This document shows, one piece after another, positions 16,479 to 24,985 of a stretch of 64,000 bases of DNA; position 1 is the first letter of the stretch, and each line of letters begins with the position of its first letter. This DNA comes from Thermoanaerobacter kivui (GTDB lineage: Bacteria > Bacillota > Thermoanaerobacteria > Thermoanaerobacterales > Thermoanaerobacteraceae): positions 2,071,501 through 2,135,500 of the forward strand of contig NZ_CP009170.1 of the NCBI RefSeq assembly GCF_000763575.1, given 5' to 3'. The notes under the pieces are model-generated. The model ran no database searches and was not told the origin of the DNA. It worked only from the letters and a program-made list of their open reading frames with translations. The translations under genes and the position numbers were made by a program.

Positions 16479-16800
16479 TTGTAATTTTGTAAAATTCCCG
16501 ATTTAAGATTTCTTTTATATTTATCATATCTCTGTTTCTATAAATAAATTTAAAAAGGTTTATTATAAGTATTGATATTGCCAAAGTTAAAATCTCAAGA
16601 CGGTTTAGTTTTTCAGAATCACATTTTATCCTGCAGGGAGGAATTTCAAACTTCTTTACAAAATTCTCTACAAAACGGTTACTGTTGATAAATAAATGGG
16701 TTTTCAGAATGAAGGTATCGCTGTTTTTCATGTTATTTAAAATGTTTGGTAAGGCTTTGCTGCCAAAATCTTTATATAATTCAAAAATTGCTGTATTACG
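16465..16800 (-). pseudogene. Unrecognised hydrophobic-tailed protein remnant
   Basis: A reading frame containing YKDFGSKALPNILNNMKN, a basic/cysteine stretch FEIPPCRIKCDSEKLNR and a hydrophobic segment LTLAISILIINLFKFIY. No start with a ribosome binding site is evident, and the frame extends to 16947 through sequence that looks non-coding. On the other strand (16802-16938) a short coding-like piece, LDVFGGAIDDYSKMQEK, also has no start. I read the area as a mosaic of remnants. Confidence 0.25.
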
Positions 16801-17033
16801 GTTTTTAATTATCAAAAGCAATAAAGTTTTTGGATGTTTTTGGAGGTGCCATTGATGATTACAGTAAAATGCAAGAAAAAAAGGGAACCCTAATTCCGAT
16901 AAAAAATATAAGCACAGCAGTGACAAAGCGATTATGAGGCATAACAATCAAGATGATCCACATAACAAACATTATAGCAGTTCTAAAACAGATGTGGTTG
17001 GCAAATCTGAACACTGCTCATTACCTCCTACTT

Positions 17034-17100
17034 TATGTCCCGTTTAGCAACTTTACCTAATCTTATTATAGTTCCGTTTAGAAACATTGTCAAGAGTTTT
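17034..17100. promoter_or_regulatory. Operator-like palindromes upstream of the XRE regulator
   Basis: Two related 15-mers, GTCCCGTTTAGCAAC (about 17037-17051) and GTTCCGTTTAGAAAC (about 17071-17085), are imperfect palindromes with the same CGTTTAG core. Two GGGACAT repeats follow at 17120-17152. Such repeats before an XRE gene are usual for repressor autoregulation; binding here is inferred. Confidence 0.4.
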
Positions 17101-17184
17101 TTAAAAAAATTTTTTCTTTTTGGGACATATTGTTTATTTTAGGGACATTTTTAGCTACAATAACATAAAAGGAGGTTTCAAAAA

Positions 17185-17577
17185 ATGACATTTTCAGATA
17201 GATTGAGAGAACTACGTAAAGAAAAAAACTTAACCCAAGAGGACCTTGCAAAGATACTAGGAATAAGTCGTTCTACTATAGCGGGATATGAGACAGAAAG
17301 GAAGGAACCAGACTATGAAACCCTAAAAAAAATAGCGGATTTTTTTAACGTTTCCATTGATTATCTCCTTGGAAGAACAGATATTCGCTCTCCAGTTGAC
17401 GAAATCACAGAGGCTGTTTCGGACGACCCAGAGCTGCTGGAGTTTTGGAATACATTAAAAGAAAGGGAAGATTTGAAACTTCTGTTTAAGCAGACGAAAA
17501 AGCTTTCTCCTCGAGATATAAAGCAAATAATCAGGATTATAAAAGCCATAGAAGATGAAGAAGATAAGGGGGAATGA
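17185..17577 (+). CDS. XRE-family HTH transcriptional regulator
   Basis: 130 aa. Residues 1-62 are a phage-repressor-type HTH: RLRELRKEKNLTQEDLAKIL, GISRSTIAGYETERKEPDYE, and FNVSIDYLLGRTD. The C-terminal half is acidic and helical (DDPELLEFWNTLKEREDLKL, then KQIIRIIKAIEDEEDK). AAAGGAGG lies 12 bases upstream. Its place next to a tRNA cluster and gene remnants suggests it came from a prophage or integrative element. A TTG-started 31-codon frame follows at 17583 and is probably a stump of the next gene. Confidence 0.85.
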   Translation: MTFSDRLRELRKEKNLTQEDLAKILGISRSTIAGYETERKEPDYETLKKIADFFNVSIDYLLGRTDIRSPVDEITEAVSDDPELLEFWNTLKEREDLKLLFKQTKKLSPRDIKQIIRIIKAIEDEEDKGE

Positions 17578-17753
17578 TTTAGTTGAGCAGTATCAATTTA
17601 CTTAACACTTCTCTCATGAAAGCTTTATTGGATGAAACAATACCATTTCATGAAGTAAAGTGCTTAAAAACTACATAAAAAAAATAACCGTCACCCCAGA
17701 TGAAATAAAGTGCGAATTTTACTTCTGGATAGGTGACGATTTCCGTTCTTTGC

Positions 17754-17830
17754 TGGTAGCGGCGAGTGGATTTGAACCACCGACACTGCGGGTATGAACC
17801 GCATGCTCTAGCCAACTGAGCTACGCCGCC
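17754..17830 (-). tRNA. tRNA-Met (CAT)
   Basis: The minus strand reads GGCGGCGTAGCTCAGTTGGC, has anticodon loop TTCATAC, a T-arm GTGGTTCAAATCCAC, and ends CGCCGCTA-CCA. Full cloverleaf with encoded CCA. Anticodon CAT means elongator Met, or Ile2 if the C is modified to lysidine; I favour elongator Met. Confidence 0.9.
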
Positions 17831-17835
17831 ATATT

Positions 17836-17912
<77 letters not shown>

Positions 17913-17921
17913 GCAGTATAC

Positions 17922-18011
17922 TGGTGCCGGAGACCGGACTCGAACCGGTACGGGCTTTTAGAGCCCGCAGGATTTTAAGTCCTGTGCGTCTGCCAGTTCC
18001 GCCACTCCGGC
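17922..18011 (-). tRNA. tRNA-Leu (TAA)
   Basis: The minus strand starts GCCGGAGTGGCGGAACTGGC, has anticodon loop CTTAAAA (TAA), a long variable arm (GCGGGCTCTAAAAGCCCGT) as in leucine tRNAs, and ends TCTCCGGCA-CCA. First of three tRNA genes read leftwards. Confidence 0.92.
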
Positions 18012-18106
18012 ACACATCATTTCCTCAAGACAGTATTTATTATATTACATATACACACTCAAGTCAATAGTTTTTTTGCCCAAAAAAGCAGCAATTTGCA
18101 AGCTAC

Positions 18107-19024
18107 TTAAGTTTTTAGATTCGCAAATCTATATAAAACTGCCCCTTCTAAATTATCCCATTCGCTAACTGTAATTTCTTTTAAATTTAGCATCTCTAAT
18201 ATAGTCAACAATATTGCAGTTCCCGTAATTATTATGTCAGCTCTTTGAGGCTGCAATCCAGGGATAAGTTTTCGCTCTTCCAATGTAACAGACATAAATT
18301 TATCAAGAATCCTTTTAATCTCTTCTTTTTTTAACTTATATCCATGAACTTTTTCTTGAGAATAAATTTCCAGCTGCTGTGAAACTGCAGCAAGAGTTGT
18401 TACCGTTCCTCCTATCCCGATAATATTTTCAACTTCTTTGTATTTATCAAGGGAATTGATGACCATATCTATTATGTGAAGTCTAATTTCATCATATTCT
18501 TCAGTGGAAGGAGGGTCATTTTTAATAAATTTTTCAGTAAGCCTTACAGCCCCTATATCAAAGCTTTCTTTCACAAATTCTTCGCCTTTATAGGCAAGCT
18601 CAGTACTTCCCCCTCCTATATCCAAAACTACAGCATTTTTTTTGTTAACGCCTTTTACTGCACCAATGTATCCGTATAAACTTTCTGTTTCCCCATCTAT
18701 AATTTCTACATCTAAACCCAATTTTTTAATTTCCTCGAAAAAAGCTTCTTTATTTTTGGCGTCTCTCATTGCCGAGGTAGCAAAAGCATATATAATCTCT
18801 GTCCCTTCCTCGCGAGCCAAATTTACAAATTGTTCAATCACTTCAATGCTTCTTCGTATAGCATTGTTATTCAATTTTTCAGTTTTAGATATACCTTCTC
18901 CCAGGCGAGTAATTTCTACGTCTTTTCGTATTTTTTTTATGTTTTCCCCATCTATGTCACAGATAAGCTGTCGTATTGAATTTGTCCCTATATCAATAGC
19001 TGAAACTCTCATAATAACCCCCAA
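18107..19024 (-). CDS. ppx: Ppx/GppA-family phosphatase (exopolyphosphatase)
   Basis: 305 aa, the short form with only the two ASKHA domains. SAIDIGTNSIRQLICDI and VVLDIGGGSTELAY are the two phosphate-binding loops; IIGIGGTVTTLAA is the third conserved loop. It hydrolyses polyphosphate or pppGpp; the substrate cannot be decided from sequence. Start at 19024 (a GTG two codons before MRVSAIDIGT is possible; ATG 19012 fits the family better). It closes the yab/divIC block. Confidence 0.88.
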   Translation of the reverse strand: MGVIMRVSAIDIGTNSIRQLICDIDGENIKKIRKDVEITRLGEGISKTEKLNNNAIRRSIEVIEQFVNLAREEGTEIIYAFATSAMRDAKNKEAFFEEIKKLGLDVEIIDGETESLYGYIGAVKGVNKKNAVVLDIGGGSTELAYKGEEFVKESFDIGAVRLTEKFIKNDPPSTEEYDEIRLHIIDMVINSLDKYKEVENIIGIGGTVTTLAAVSQQLEIYSQEKVHGYKLKKEEIKRILDKFMSVTLEERKLIPGLQPQRADIIITGTAILLTILEMLNLKEITVSEWDNLEGAVLYRFANLKT

Positions 19025-19073
19025 TTATTATAGACAAAATTGTCTAAAATTTATCCCTCACATTATGAAAAAT

Positions 19074-19092
19074 CTTCGGGAATAACCCGAAG
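19074..19092 (-). terminator. Terminator after the S1 protein gene
   Basis: The stem CTTCGGG/CCCGAAG with a 5-base loop starts directly at the stop codon and is followed on the minus strand by ATTTTTC. Confidence 0.75.
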
Positions 19093-19515
19093 TTAATATC
19101 CATTGCTTTTTCTATATCCAGTATTTCTTCTCTTTGAATCGAAATTCTTTCGAAGCTGCTGCTGCCTTTCGTCAGAATCCTTTAAAAACTTAAGCAAGCG
19201 CTCTTCAAAAGAACTATTAGCATTATAATTCCTGTTGCTCTGCCAAACAAAATCCCTTGGGCCCTTTTCTCCATTATTTTTAGGCAAAGCTTTTTTGATT
19301 GACAGACTTATTCTTCCATTGTCATCCATTGAAAGCACTTTTACTTTTACTTTGTCGTGCTCTTTTAGGTGCTCCCGTATGTTTTTCACATAAGTGTTAG
19401 CAACTTCTGAAATGTGGACCAGACCGGTTTTACCTTCTGGTAGCTGAATAAATGCTCCAAAGTCTGTAATATTTAACACAGTGCCTTCAACAACATCTCC
19501 AACCTCAAATGGCAT
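19093..19515 (-). CDS. S1 domain RNA-binding protein (YabR-like)
   Basis: 140 aa. Residues 1-73 are an S1 fold: GDVVEGTVLNITDFGAFIQL, TGLVHISEVANTYVKNI, VKVKVLSMDDNGRISLSIK. The tail is basic and Arg/Gln/Asn-rich (EERLLKFLKDSDERQQQ). This is the small S1 protein that follows divIC in many Firmicutes. Preceded by AGGGAGGAT. Confidence 0.88.
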   Translation of the reverse strand: MPFEVGDVVEGTVLNITDFGAFIQLPEGKTGLVHISEVANTYVKNIREHLKEHDKVKVKVLSMDDNGRISLSIKKALPKNNGEKGPRDFVWQSNRNYNANSSFEERLLKFLKDSDERQQQLRKNFDSKRRNTGYRKSNGY

Positions 19516-19606
19516 ATAAATAAAAATCCTCCCTTTAAAAATTTATTCAATGAGCTTATTATATATTAAAATACAAAATATTTCAAGACAAATTTTTTTG
19601 AAAATT

Positions 19607-19951
19607 TCACTTTTTTTGCTCTGTAGCCTTGGTTTTTGAGATATCTATGTAAATTATCTCACCTTTTTTTACTAGGCCTAATTTTTGTCTCGCTTCGTTT
19701 TCAATGAAACTTTCTGTCTGCGTATATCTAAGCAATTCATTCAAATAGTTATTTTCTTTAATTGCAGCAGTTTCTCTATTTTTCAAATCTTGATACCTAT
19801 TATTAAGTTTGTCTAATGCTATTTGCTGCTCAAAAAAGGTAAAAACCACGTATATAATAAATACAATAAGCAATATCGGTTTTAACTTTATCTTTCGCTT
19901 TTTCATAGTCAAAACACCCGCTTTTCTCAATCTATTATTCTTATTCGACAA
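19607..19951 (-). CDS. divIC: Septum formation initiator (DivIC/FtsB family)
   Basis: 114 aa as drawn from a TTG; ATG 19906 (MKKRKIKLKP) is an alternative start, and neither has a strong ribosome binding site. A basic N-terminus, one membrane span (PILLIVFIIYVVFTFF), then an extracellular coiled coil (LDKLNNRYQDLKNRETAAI) and the conserved EARQKLGLVKKGEIIYI end. It bridges FtsL and FtsQ in the divisome. Position between yabQ and the S1 gene is conserved. Confidence 0.9.
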   Translation of the reverse strand: MSNKNNRLRKAGVLTMKKRKIKLKPILLIVFIIYVVFTFFEQQIALDKLNNRYQDLKNRETAAIKENNYLNELLRYTQTESFIENEARQKLGLVKKGEIIYIDISKTKATEQKK

Positions 19952-19967
19952 CGATTTAAAAAATCCT

Positions 19968-20444
19968 TTATTTTTTTTTCTTAAAAAGATTAAAATGTGA
20001 TAAATTATTTCTCACAAAAATGTATGGCAAAGCCACAGCTCTTTTTATAAACCTATAAGGAATAATAAGAAAATTGACTATAACTCTCACAGGATATATA
20101 ATAATTTTTATCATCCTCTTTACTACCTCAGCCACAAATTGATATATTTTAATTAAAGCTTTAGTAATAAATTGGCTTAATAATAAATTATAAGACAACA
20201 CGCCTATTGCAAAACCCAAAAAGCTATAAAGCCTAATTTCTACGTAATTGCTGATATACATAAAATAAAGCATAACAATCGTTCCAATAATCCAAAATAT
20301 AATATCGGCAATATTGGAAAAAACTTTTCTAAGTTTCAGTATACGCCTTATCACTTTAAAAACATCATATATAAATCCCAAGACAAATCCGCCGTATACT
20401 GTAACTAAAAAGGCATAAATCTGACTTTGTATAGTCATTACCAT
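19968..20444 (-). CDS. yabQ: Spore cortex biosynthesis protein YabQ
   Basis: 158 aa with AGGAGG 7 bases before the ATG. Hydrophobic segments MTIQSQIYAFLVTVYGGFVL, IADIIFWIIGTIVMLYFM and IRLYSFLGFAIGVLSYNLLL match the YabQ membrane domain; the C-terminus is basic (YRFIKRAVALPYIFVRN). In sporulating bacteria it is a mother-cell membrane protein required for cortex assembly. Usually directly after yabP; here two unrelated genes separate them. Confidence 0.85.
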   Translation of the reverse strand: MVMTIQSQIYAFLVTVYGGFVLGFIYDVFKVIRRILKLRKVFSNIADIIFWIIGTIVMLYFMYISNYVEIRLYSFLGFAIGVLSYNLLLSQFITKALIKIYQFVAEVVKRMIKIIIYPVRVIVNFLIIPYRFIKRAVALPYIFVRNNLSHFNLFKKKK

Positions 20445-20520
20445 TTACATACCTCCTTCTCTGTTATATTATATTTATATATCCCAACAAGAATGAAACT
20501 AAAATAGGGGGGATACTATC

Positions 20521-22149
20521 ATGACAACTGTGTATATTTCAGGGCACAGAAATCCAGACACAGACTCCATTTGCTCAGCTATTGCATATGCTTATTTAAA
20601 AAGAATATCTGAAGGCATAAATGCCATACCTGTGAGATTAGGACCTATAAACCGTGAGACAAAATTTGTCCTTGACTATTTTGGAGTAGAAGAACCTATC
20701 CTTATTGAAAATGTGTATACACAAGTTCAAGACATTAAATTTGACAAACCCCTTGTGTTTAAAGAAAATACCCCCATGTTTGAGGCATGGAATACCATGA
20801 TGGAAAAAAATATAAGGACAATAACCGTTGTAGATGAAGAAAATAAACTTATAGGAATTGCAACAATGGGAGATTTAGCAAAAGCATACTTTTCTTCCTC
20901 TCATTCCTCTCACGAATTGTCAAAATACAAAATCCCTATAGAAAATATATTGACTACTTTAAAAGGAGAAGTAATACTAAAATACGTAGATTACCTTTAT
21001 GGCAATGTATTAGTATCTGCAATGTCTAAGGAAAATGTATTAAGCAGAATAAAAGAAGGGGATATTTTAATTGTAGGAGACAGAGAAGACATACAACTGG
21101 CCGCAATACAAAAAGGTATCAAAGCTCTCATAATTACAGGTAACAACAGCCTTCAAGATGAAGTTTTAAAACTGGCTGAACAACACAAAGTAACGATTAT
21201 AAAAGTTATGCCGGATACTTTTGATACAGTAAAACTCTTAAACCAAAGTATACCATTGTCCTATATAATAAAAAAAGATGATTTGGTAATTTTTAGAACT
21301 AGCGATTACATCGATGATGTAAAAGAAGTAATGCTGAAATACAGGTACCGCAATTTCCCTGTAGTTAACGAAGAAGGAAAAGTGGTAGGACTTTTGGCAA
21401 GACGACATATTTTAGATTATGAGAGAAAAAACGTCATAATGGTTGACCACAATGAATTTTCACAAGCGGTAGAAGGGATACAACAAGCTAGAATACTCGA
21501 AATAATCGATCATCACAGGATTGGAACTATACAAACCGACCAGCCAATATTATTCAGAAGCCATCCAATAGGGGCTACAGCAACAATCATAAACAGAATC
21601 TTTGAAGAAAGAGGTTTAATACCAGAACCAAAAATAGCTGGAATAATGTGTGCTGCCATTTTATCAGATACTCTTGTATTTAAATCTCCAACTTGTACTC
21701 CAGAAGACGTAAGGGCAGCCAAAAAGCTTGCAGAAATCGCTGATATAGACATTAACCAATTTGGAAATGAAATGTTTAAAGCTGGTACTTCCCTCGAAGG
21801 AAAAAGCGTTGAAGAAATATTTTATACAGATTTTAAAGAGTTCACAATCAACAATTACAAAATCGGCATAGGGCAGGTAAACACTTTGACAGATCCAGGA
21901 GAATTAAAACAAGACCTTATAAGCTTTATGGAAAAAGTAAAAAAAGATAAAGGCTATGATATTTTATTGCTTATGTTAACAGATATAATAAATGAGGGGT
22001 CTGAAATACTTTTTGTAGGAAACAACAAAGAACTGGTACAAAGAGCTTTCAACGTTGAAATAAAAAACAACAGCTTCTATTTGCCGTATGTCATCTCCAG
22101 AAAAAAACAAGTTCTACCGCCAATTGTTAAGGCGATAAACAGCCATTAA
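20521..22149 (+). CDS. ppaC: Manganese-dependent inorganic pyrophosphatase with CBS and DRTGG domains
   Basis: 542 aa, the long regulated form of family II (DHH) pyrophosphatase. GHRNPDTDSICSAIAYAYL is the first metal site; two CBS modules flank a DRTGG domain (about residues 70-300); the DHH motif is EIIDHHRIGTIQ; DHHA2 follows to the end with SRKKQVLPPI as the active-site RKK. Adenine nucleotides regulate enzymes of this type through the CBS pair. GGGGGGAT precedes the ATG. It faces the minus-strand operon and overlaps the 3' end of the next gene by 36 bases. Confidence 0.92.
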   Translation: MTTVYISGHRNPDTDSICSAIAYAYLKRISEGINAIPVRLGPINRETKFVLDYFGVEEPILIENVYTQVQDIKFDKPLVFKENTPMFEAWNTMMEKNIRTITVVDEENKLIGIATMGDLAKAYFSSSHSSHELSKYKIPIENILTTLKGEVILKYVDYLYGNVLVSAMSKENVLSRIKEGDILIVGDREDIQLAAIQKGIKALIITGNNSLQDEVLKLAEQHKVTIIKVMPDTFDTVKLLNQSIPLSYIIKKDDLVIFRTSDYIDDVKEVMLKYRYRNFPVVNEEGKVVGLLARRHILDYERKNVIMVDHNEFSQAVEGIQQARILEIIDHHRIGTIQTDQPILFRSHPIGATATIINRIFEERGLIPEPKIAGIMCAAILSDTLVFKSPTCTPEDVRAAKKLAEIADIDINQFGNEMFKAGTSLEGKSVEEIFYTDFKEFTINNYKIGIGQVNTLTDPGELKQDLISFMEKVKKDKGYDILLLMLTDIINEGSEILFVGNNKELVQRAFNVEIKNNSFYLPYVISRKKQVLPPIVKAINSH

Positions 22150-22782
22150 GTTTATTGCCTTAATTTTTTCTATAATATCACCAAAATTTTTAAAAGGAAT
22201 GTGTGGAATGCCATTTTCTCTGCAATATTTCTCTAAAACATCTTTTGCAAAAACCTCATCTGCGTGCTTTGCAACACAAAGGTCTGAATATCCATCCCCT
22301 ATATAGACTACATAATATCCCCTACTTTTGTATCTCTTCAATACTTCCAGCTTACACATTCCACATTTATTGCAATCCCTGCTCTTGTAAGGGAAATCCA
22401 CTTTTATTTTTCCATCCTCAAACCAAAGTTTGTTACTGTAAAATTTTACATTAAATCTGTATTTCTCCATAATAGCTTTTATATTAAAGTCATATCCATC
22501 GCTCACTATTACAACTTCATAACCTTTTGTACTACAAAACTCCAAAAACTCCATAAAATAATCATCTATCTCAATAGTGTAAAGCAAATCCAAAAGTCTT
22601 TTCTCATCCATTTCCATAAGCTTTAAAGTCTCAATAGCGCATTCTTCTGTAGACATCTCGCCTTTTTCCCACAATTCCTCATAATACTGCCATCCATCTT
22701 TCGCAAACTTTTTCACCATCAAATCAACAGTATCTACTTTGGTAACAGTACCGTCAAAATCTATCAAAAAAACCTTCTTCAA
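22114..22782 (-). CDS. HAD-family phosphatase (MtnX/phosphoserine phosphatase-like)
   Basis: 222 aa. Catalytic motif FLIDFDGTVTKVDTVDLM, motif II VVIVSDGYD, motif III lysine region and IGDGYSDLCVAKHAD as motif IV: a complete HAD-IB phosphatase. A Cys-rich stretch RDCNKCGMCK resembles MtnX-type enzymes, which remove phosphate in methionine salvage; no other salvage gene is nearby, so the substrate stays open. Convergent with ppaC, with overlapping 3' ends. Confidence 0.8.
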   Translation of the reverse strand: MKKVFLIDFDGTVTKVDTVDLMVKKFAKDGWQYYEELWEKGEMSTEECAIETLKLMEMDEKRLLDLLYTIEIDDYFMEFLEFCSTKGYEVVIVSDGYDFNIKAIMEKYRFNVKFYSNKLWFEDGKIKVDFPYKSRDCNKCGMCKLEVLKRYKSRGYYVVYIGDGYSDLCVAKHADEVFAKDVLEKYCRENGIPHIPFKNFGDIIEKIKAINLMAVYRLNNWR

Positions 22783-22912
22783 TTTCTTTCCCCCCTCACC
22801 ATTTATTTTATATCCAAACGCCTTCGTTTATATAAAAACAACCCAAACTTATTATAACATCTAAATTTTTTAAAATCGAATAGACAAAACAAAATAAGCC
22901 GCAATACGCGAC

Positions 22913-23209
22913 TTATTTAAACATCCTACTTATAAATCCTCCAGATTTTCCTATAAAACCAACTTTGTCGCTGTAATTTAGATTTATCACTTCACCATCA
23001 ATTGACACTTGTCCGTCATCAAGGTTTAGTTTATTGATGTGCAATCCTTGCCCTTTTATTGTCAAAACTCCTAAATCAGTCTCCAATATTACCGTTTCAT
23101 CATCGAAACTTACAACATTGGTTACACCTGATACACTGATTTTTTCTCTATTTTCAATTGTAAGGTTGTGAGGCTTTCCTCCTCTTGCAAAACCTTTTTT
23201 ATCCTCCAT
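22913..23209 (-). CDS. yabP: Sporulation protein YabP
   Basis: 98 aa. NLTIENREKISVSGVTNVVS, then FDDETVILETDLGVLTIKG and GLHINKLNLDDGQVSIDGEV match the YabP/YqfC family. YabP is made in the mother cell under sigma-E in Bacillus and helps spore envelope formation. GGAGG lies upstream. It follows the SpoIID-like gene and precedes, after an insertion, yabQ. Confidence 0.92.
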   Translation of the reverse strand: MEDKKGFARGGKPHNLTIENREKISVSGVTNVVSFDDETVILETDLGVLTIKGQGLHINKLNLDDGQVSIDGEVINLNYSDKVGFIGKSGGFISRMFK

Positions 23210-23276
23210 CTTGAACCTCCTCTCTCTTTCAATAACTATTATTATCTATGAATCTTGTACTTTTTTTAGAACAAAA

Positions 23277-23298
23277 AAATCCTCCTTCCGGAGGATTT
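23277..23298 (-). terminator. Terminator after the SpoIID-like gene
   Basis: The stem AAATCCTCC/GGAGGATTT with a TTCC loop is followed on the minus strand by a run of T. It begins at the stop codon. Confidence 0.8.
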
Positions 23299-24278
23299 TA
23301 ATCCCAAATTTTTACTATATTTATACCTTTAAAATAATAGTTTAGTATATCTTTTGCCTTTTTCCCCTCTTTAGCCATCTGATATGCTCCCCATTGAGAC
23401 ATTCCTACACCATGCCCAAACCCTCTTCCTTTTATCACCAATTTACTTCCATCGTAAGAAACTTCATCTATCATAGTGGACTTTAGCCTTTCACTTCCAA
23501 TTGCCATTCTAAAATCGGGAGCATTTACAGGCGTTTTGTCAAAAAGAAAGTTTACAGTTCTTCCTGAAGCCCCTTTTGTGCCTATTTTCACAGTTTTAAA
23601 ATCGTTTATACCCAGCCCCATTTTCTTAAATGCATTAATCACTTCACTTTTGGTAAAAATAGCTGTCCAATGCTTTACATTAGCTGGTGCACTAGGACTT
23701 TCATTTGACTTTACACTCACAATATAAGGAGGTTCGGTCTCTTTGAAATTAAGGCCTTCTTTAGCCAAAGCAGTTTGTCCTGCTGCATGAGAGTGAAACC
23801 AAGCATTTATAAATTTTCCGTTATAGACAGCAACTACTCCTCGGGTATCTTTTACGGCTTCTTTTATTTTAGAATTTATATTTGAAGGGTTCCAGGCCTG
23901 AGCCTCCTCAAAATCTGTTGATATGTCGGCTCCAGGATATTTTGACTTTTTAGTACTTACAAAATTTAAAACATATGTCCTAGCTAAAATTGCCTGGGCT
24001 TTTAAAGCCTCAATTGGCCAATAATTTTTTATCTCTCCCGCCACTGTACCTTCAACATATTTCTCCAAAGGCATATTTTCAATTTTGCCTGTTTGCACAA
24101 CATAAACTTTAAGAACAGGTTCTTTGTTTTCACCCACATTTATTTTTGCGGGTATTTTAGGTAGTTCCATTCGTGGCTTCCTAATAGGTTCTGGTTTCTT
24201 TGTAGGCGGCTTGCAAGCAGTCATAGCAAATAACAAAGCTACTAACACCGCAATTAATTTCAGTTTGTTCCTATACAA
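23298..24278 (-). CDS. SpoIID/LytB-domain lipoprotein
   Basis: 326 aa. Signal peptide with lipobox (LLFAMTAC), a Pro/Lys linker, then the SpoIID domain: PLEKYVEGTVAGEI, WPIEALKAQAILARTYVLNF, and the C-terminal GRGFGHGVGMSQWGAYQMA. SpoIID is a lytic transglycosylase acting on peptidoglycan; this lipoprotein relative sits in the yab block, so a role in engulfment or cortex remodelling is plausible. It is not necessarily the main SpoIID. Confidence 0.88.
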   Translation of the reverse strand: MYRNKLKLIAVLVALLFAMTACKPPTKKPEPIRKPRMELPKIPAKINVGENKEPVLKVYVVQTGKIENMPLEKYVEGTVAGEIKNYWPIEALKAQAILARTYVLNFVSTKKSKYPGADISTDFEEAQAWNPSNINSKIKEAVKDTRGVVAVYNGKFINAWFHSHAAGQTALAKEGLNFKETEPPYIVSVKSNESPSAPANVKHWTAIFTKSEVINAFKKMGLGINDFKTVKIGTKGASGRTVNFLFDKTPVNAPDFRMAIGSERLKSTMIDEVSYDGSKLVIKGRGFGHGVGMSQWGAYQMAKEGKKAKDILNYYFKGINIVKIWD

Positions 24279-24333
24279 TTAAAATCCCTCCTATACTTTT
24301 GTTTATAGTATTTGAGGGATTTTCACAAATCAT

Positions 24334-24579
24334 TCATTCTTCTATCAATTTATACATTTTGTAAGTCTCGTCTTTTAAAGCATGTTCTTTTACATCTAAA
24401 ACCTCTACTTTGACAATTTTATTTCCAAAGTTTATCTCTATTATATCATGTTCTTTTACTTCGTTACTAGCTTTTGCTTGCTTGCCATTTATAAAAACTA
24501 ATCCCTTGTCACAGGCCTCTTTTGCAATCGTACGCCTTTTGATAAGCCTTGAAACTTTCAAAAACTTGTCGACTCTCAT
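24334..24579 (-). CDS. rqcP: S4-domain RNA-binding protein RqcP (YabO)
   Basis: 81 aa: MRVDKFLKVSRLIKRRTIAK, CDKGLVFINGKQAKASNEVK form a minimal S4 domain. In Bacillus this protein (YabO, RqcP) helps RqcH add C-terminal alanine tails to stalled nascent chains. Placed after HU and before the SpoIID-like gene, the usual neighbourhood. Confidence 0.88.
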   Translation of the reverse strand: MRVDKFLKVSRLIKRRTIAKEACDKGLVFINGKQAKASNEVKEHDIIEINFGNKIVKVEVLDVKEHALKDETYKMYKLIEE

Positions 24580-24602
24580 ACTTCTTACCTCCAGACAAAA
24601 GT

Positions 24603-24635
24603 AAGAAAATCAGGTCATAAAGACCTGATTTTCTT
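24603..24635 (-). terminator. Terminator after the HU gene
   Basis: A perfect 14-bp stem AAGAAAATCAGGTC/GACCTGATTTTCTT with loop ATAAA; T-rich on the minus-strand side. Begins at the HU stop codon. Confidence 0.85.
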
Positions 24636-24909
24636 AAGAATTTACTAAATCCTTTAACGCTTTTCCTGCTTTGAAAATAGGAGCTTTTGAAGCAGGAATA
24701 GTTATTTCTTCTCTTGTCTGAGGATTCCTACCTTTTCTTTCAGCTCTTTCTCTTACTTCAAATGTGCCAAACCCTACTAATTGAACTTTGTCACCATTCT
24801 TCAATGCTTCTTCTACTGCTTCAATGAAAGCATTTAATGCCTTTTCAGCGTCCTTTTTTGTTAACTCACTTTTTTCTGCAATTTTCGCAACAAGATCTGC
24901 CTTATTCAC
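24634..24909 (-). CDS. hup: DNA-binding protein HU
   Basis: 91 aa. [59 protein letters not shown] is textbook HU, with the Pro at the tip of the beta arm. A histone-like dimer that bends DNA. GGAGG precedes the ATG. Lies between mazG and rqcP. Confidence 0.97.
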   Translation of the reverse strand: MNKADLVAKIAEKSELTKKDAEKALNAFIEAVEEALKNGDKVQLVGFGTFEVRERAERKGRNPQTREEITIPASKAPIFKAGKALKDLVNS

Positions 24910-24985
24910 AACAATACCTCCTTAGTTAATATGGCTTTACTCTTATTTATTCTTCACAAAATCGAAAAATCCTGCTAATTTACGC

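Noticed and set aside
20445-20520. Promoter for ppaC
   Set aside because: The region is AT-rich, but no convincing -35/-10 pair with correct spacing could be chosen.
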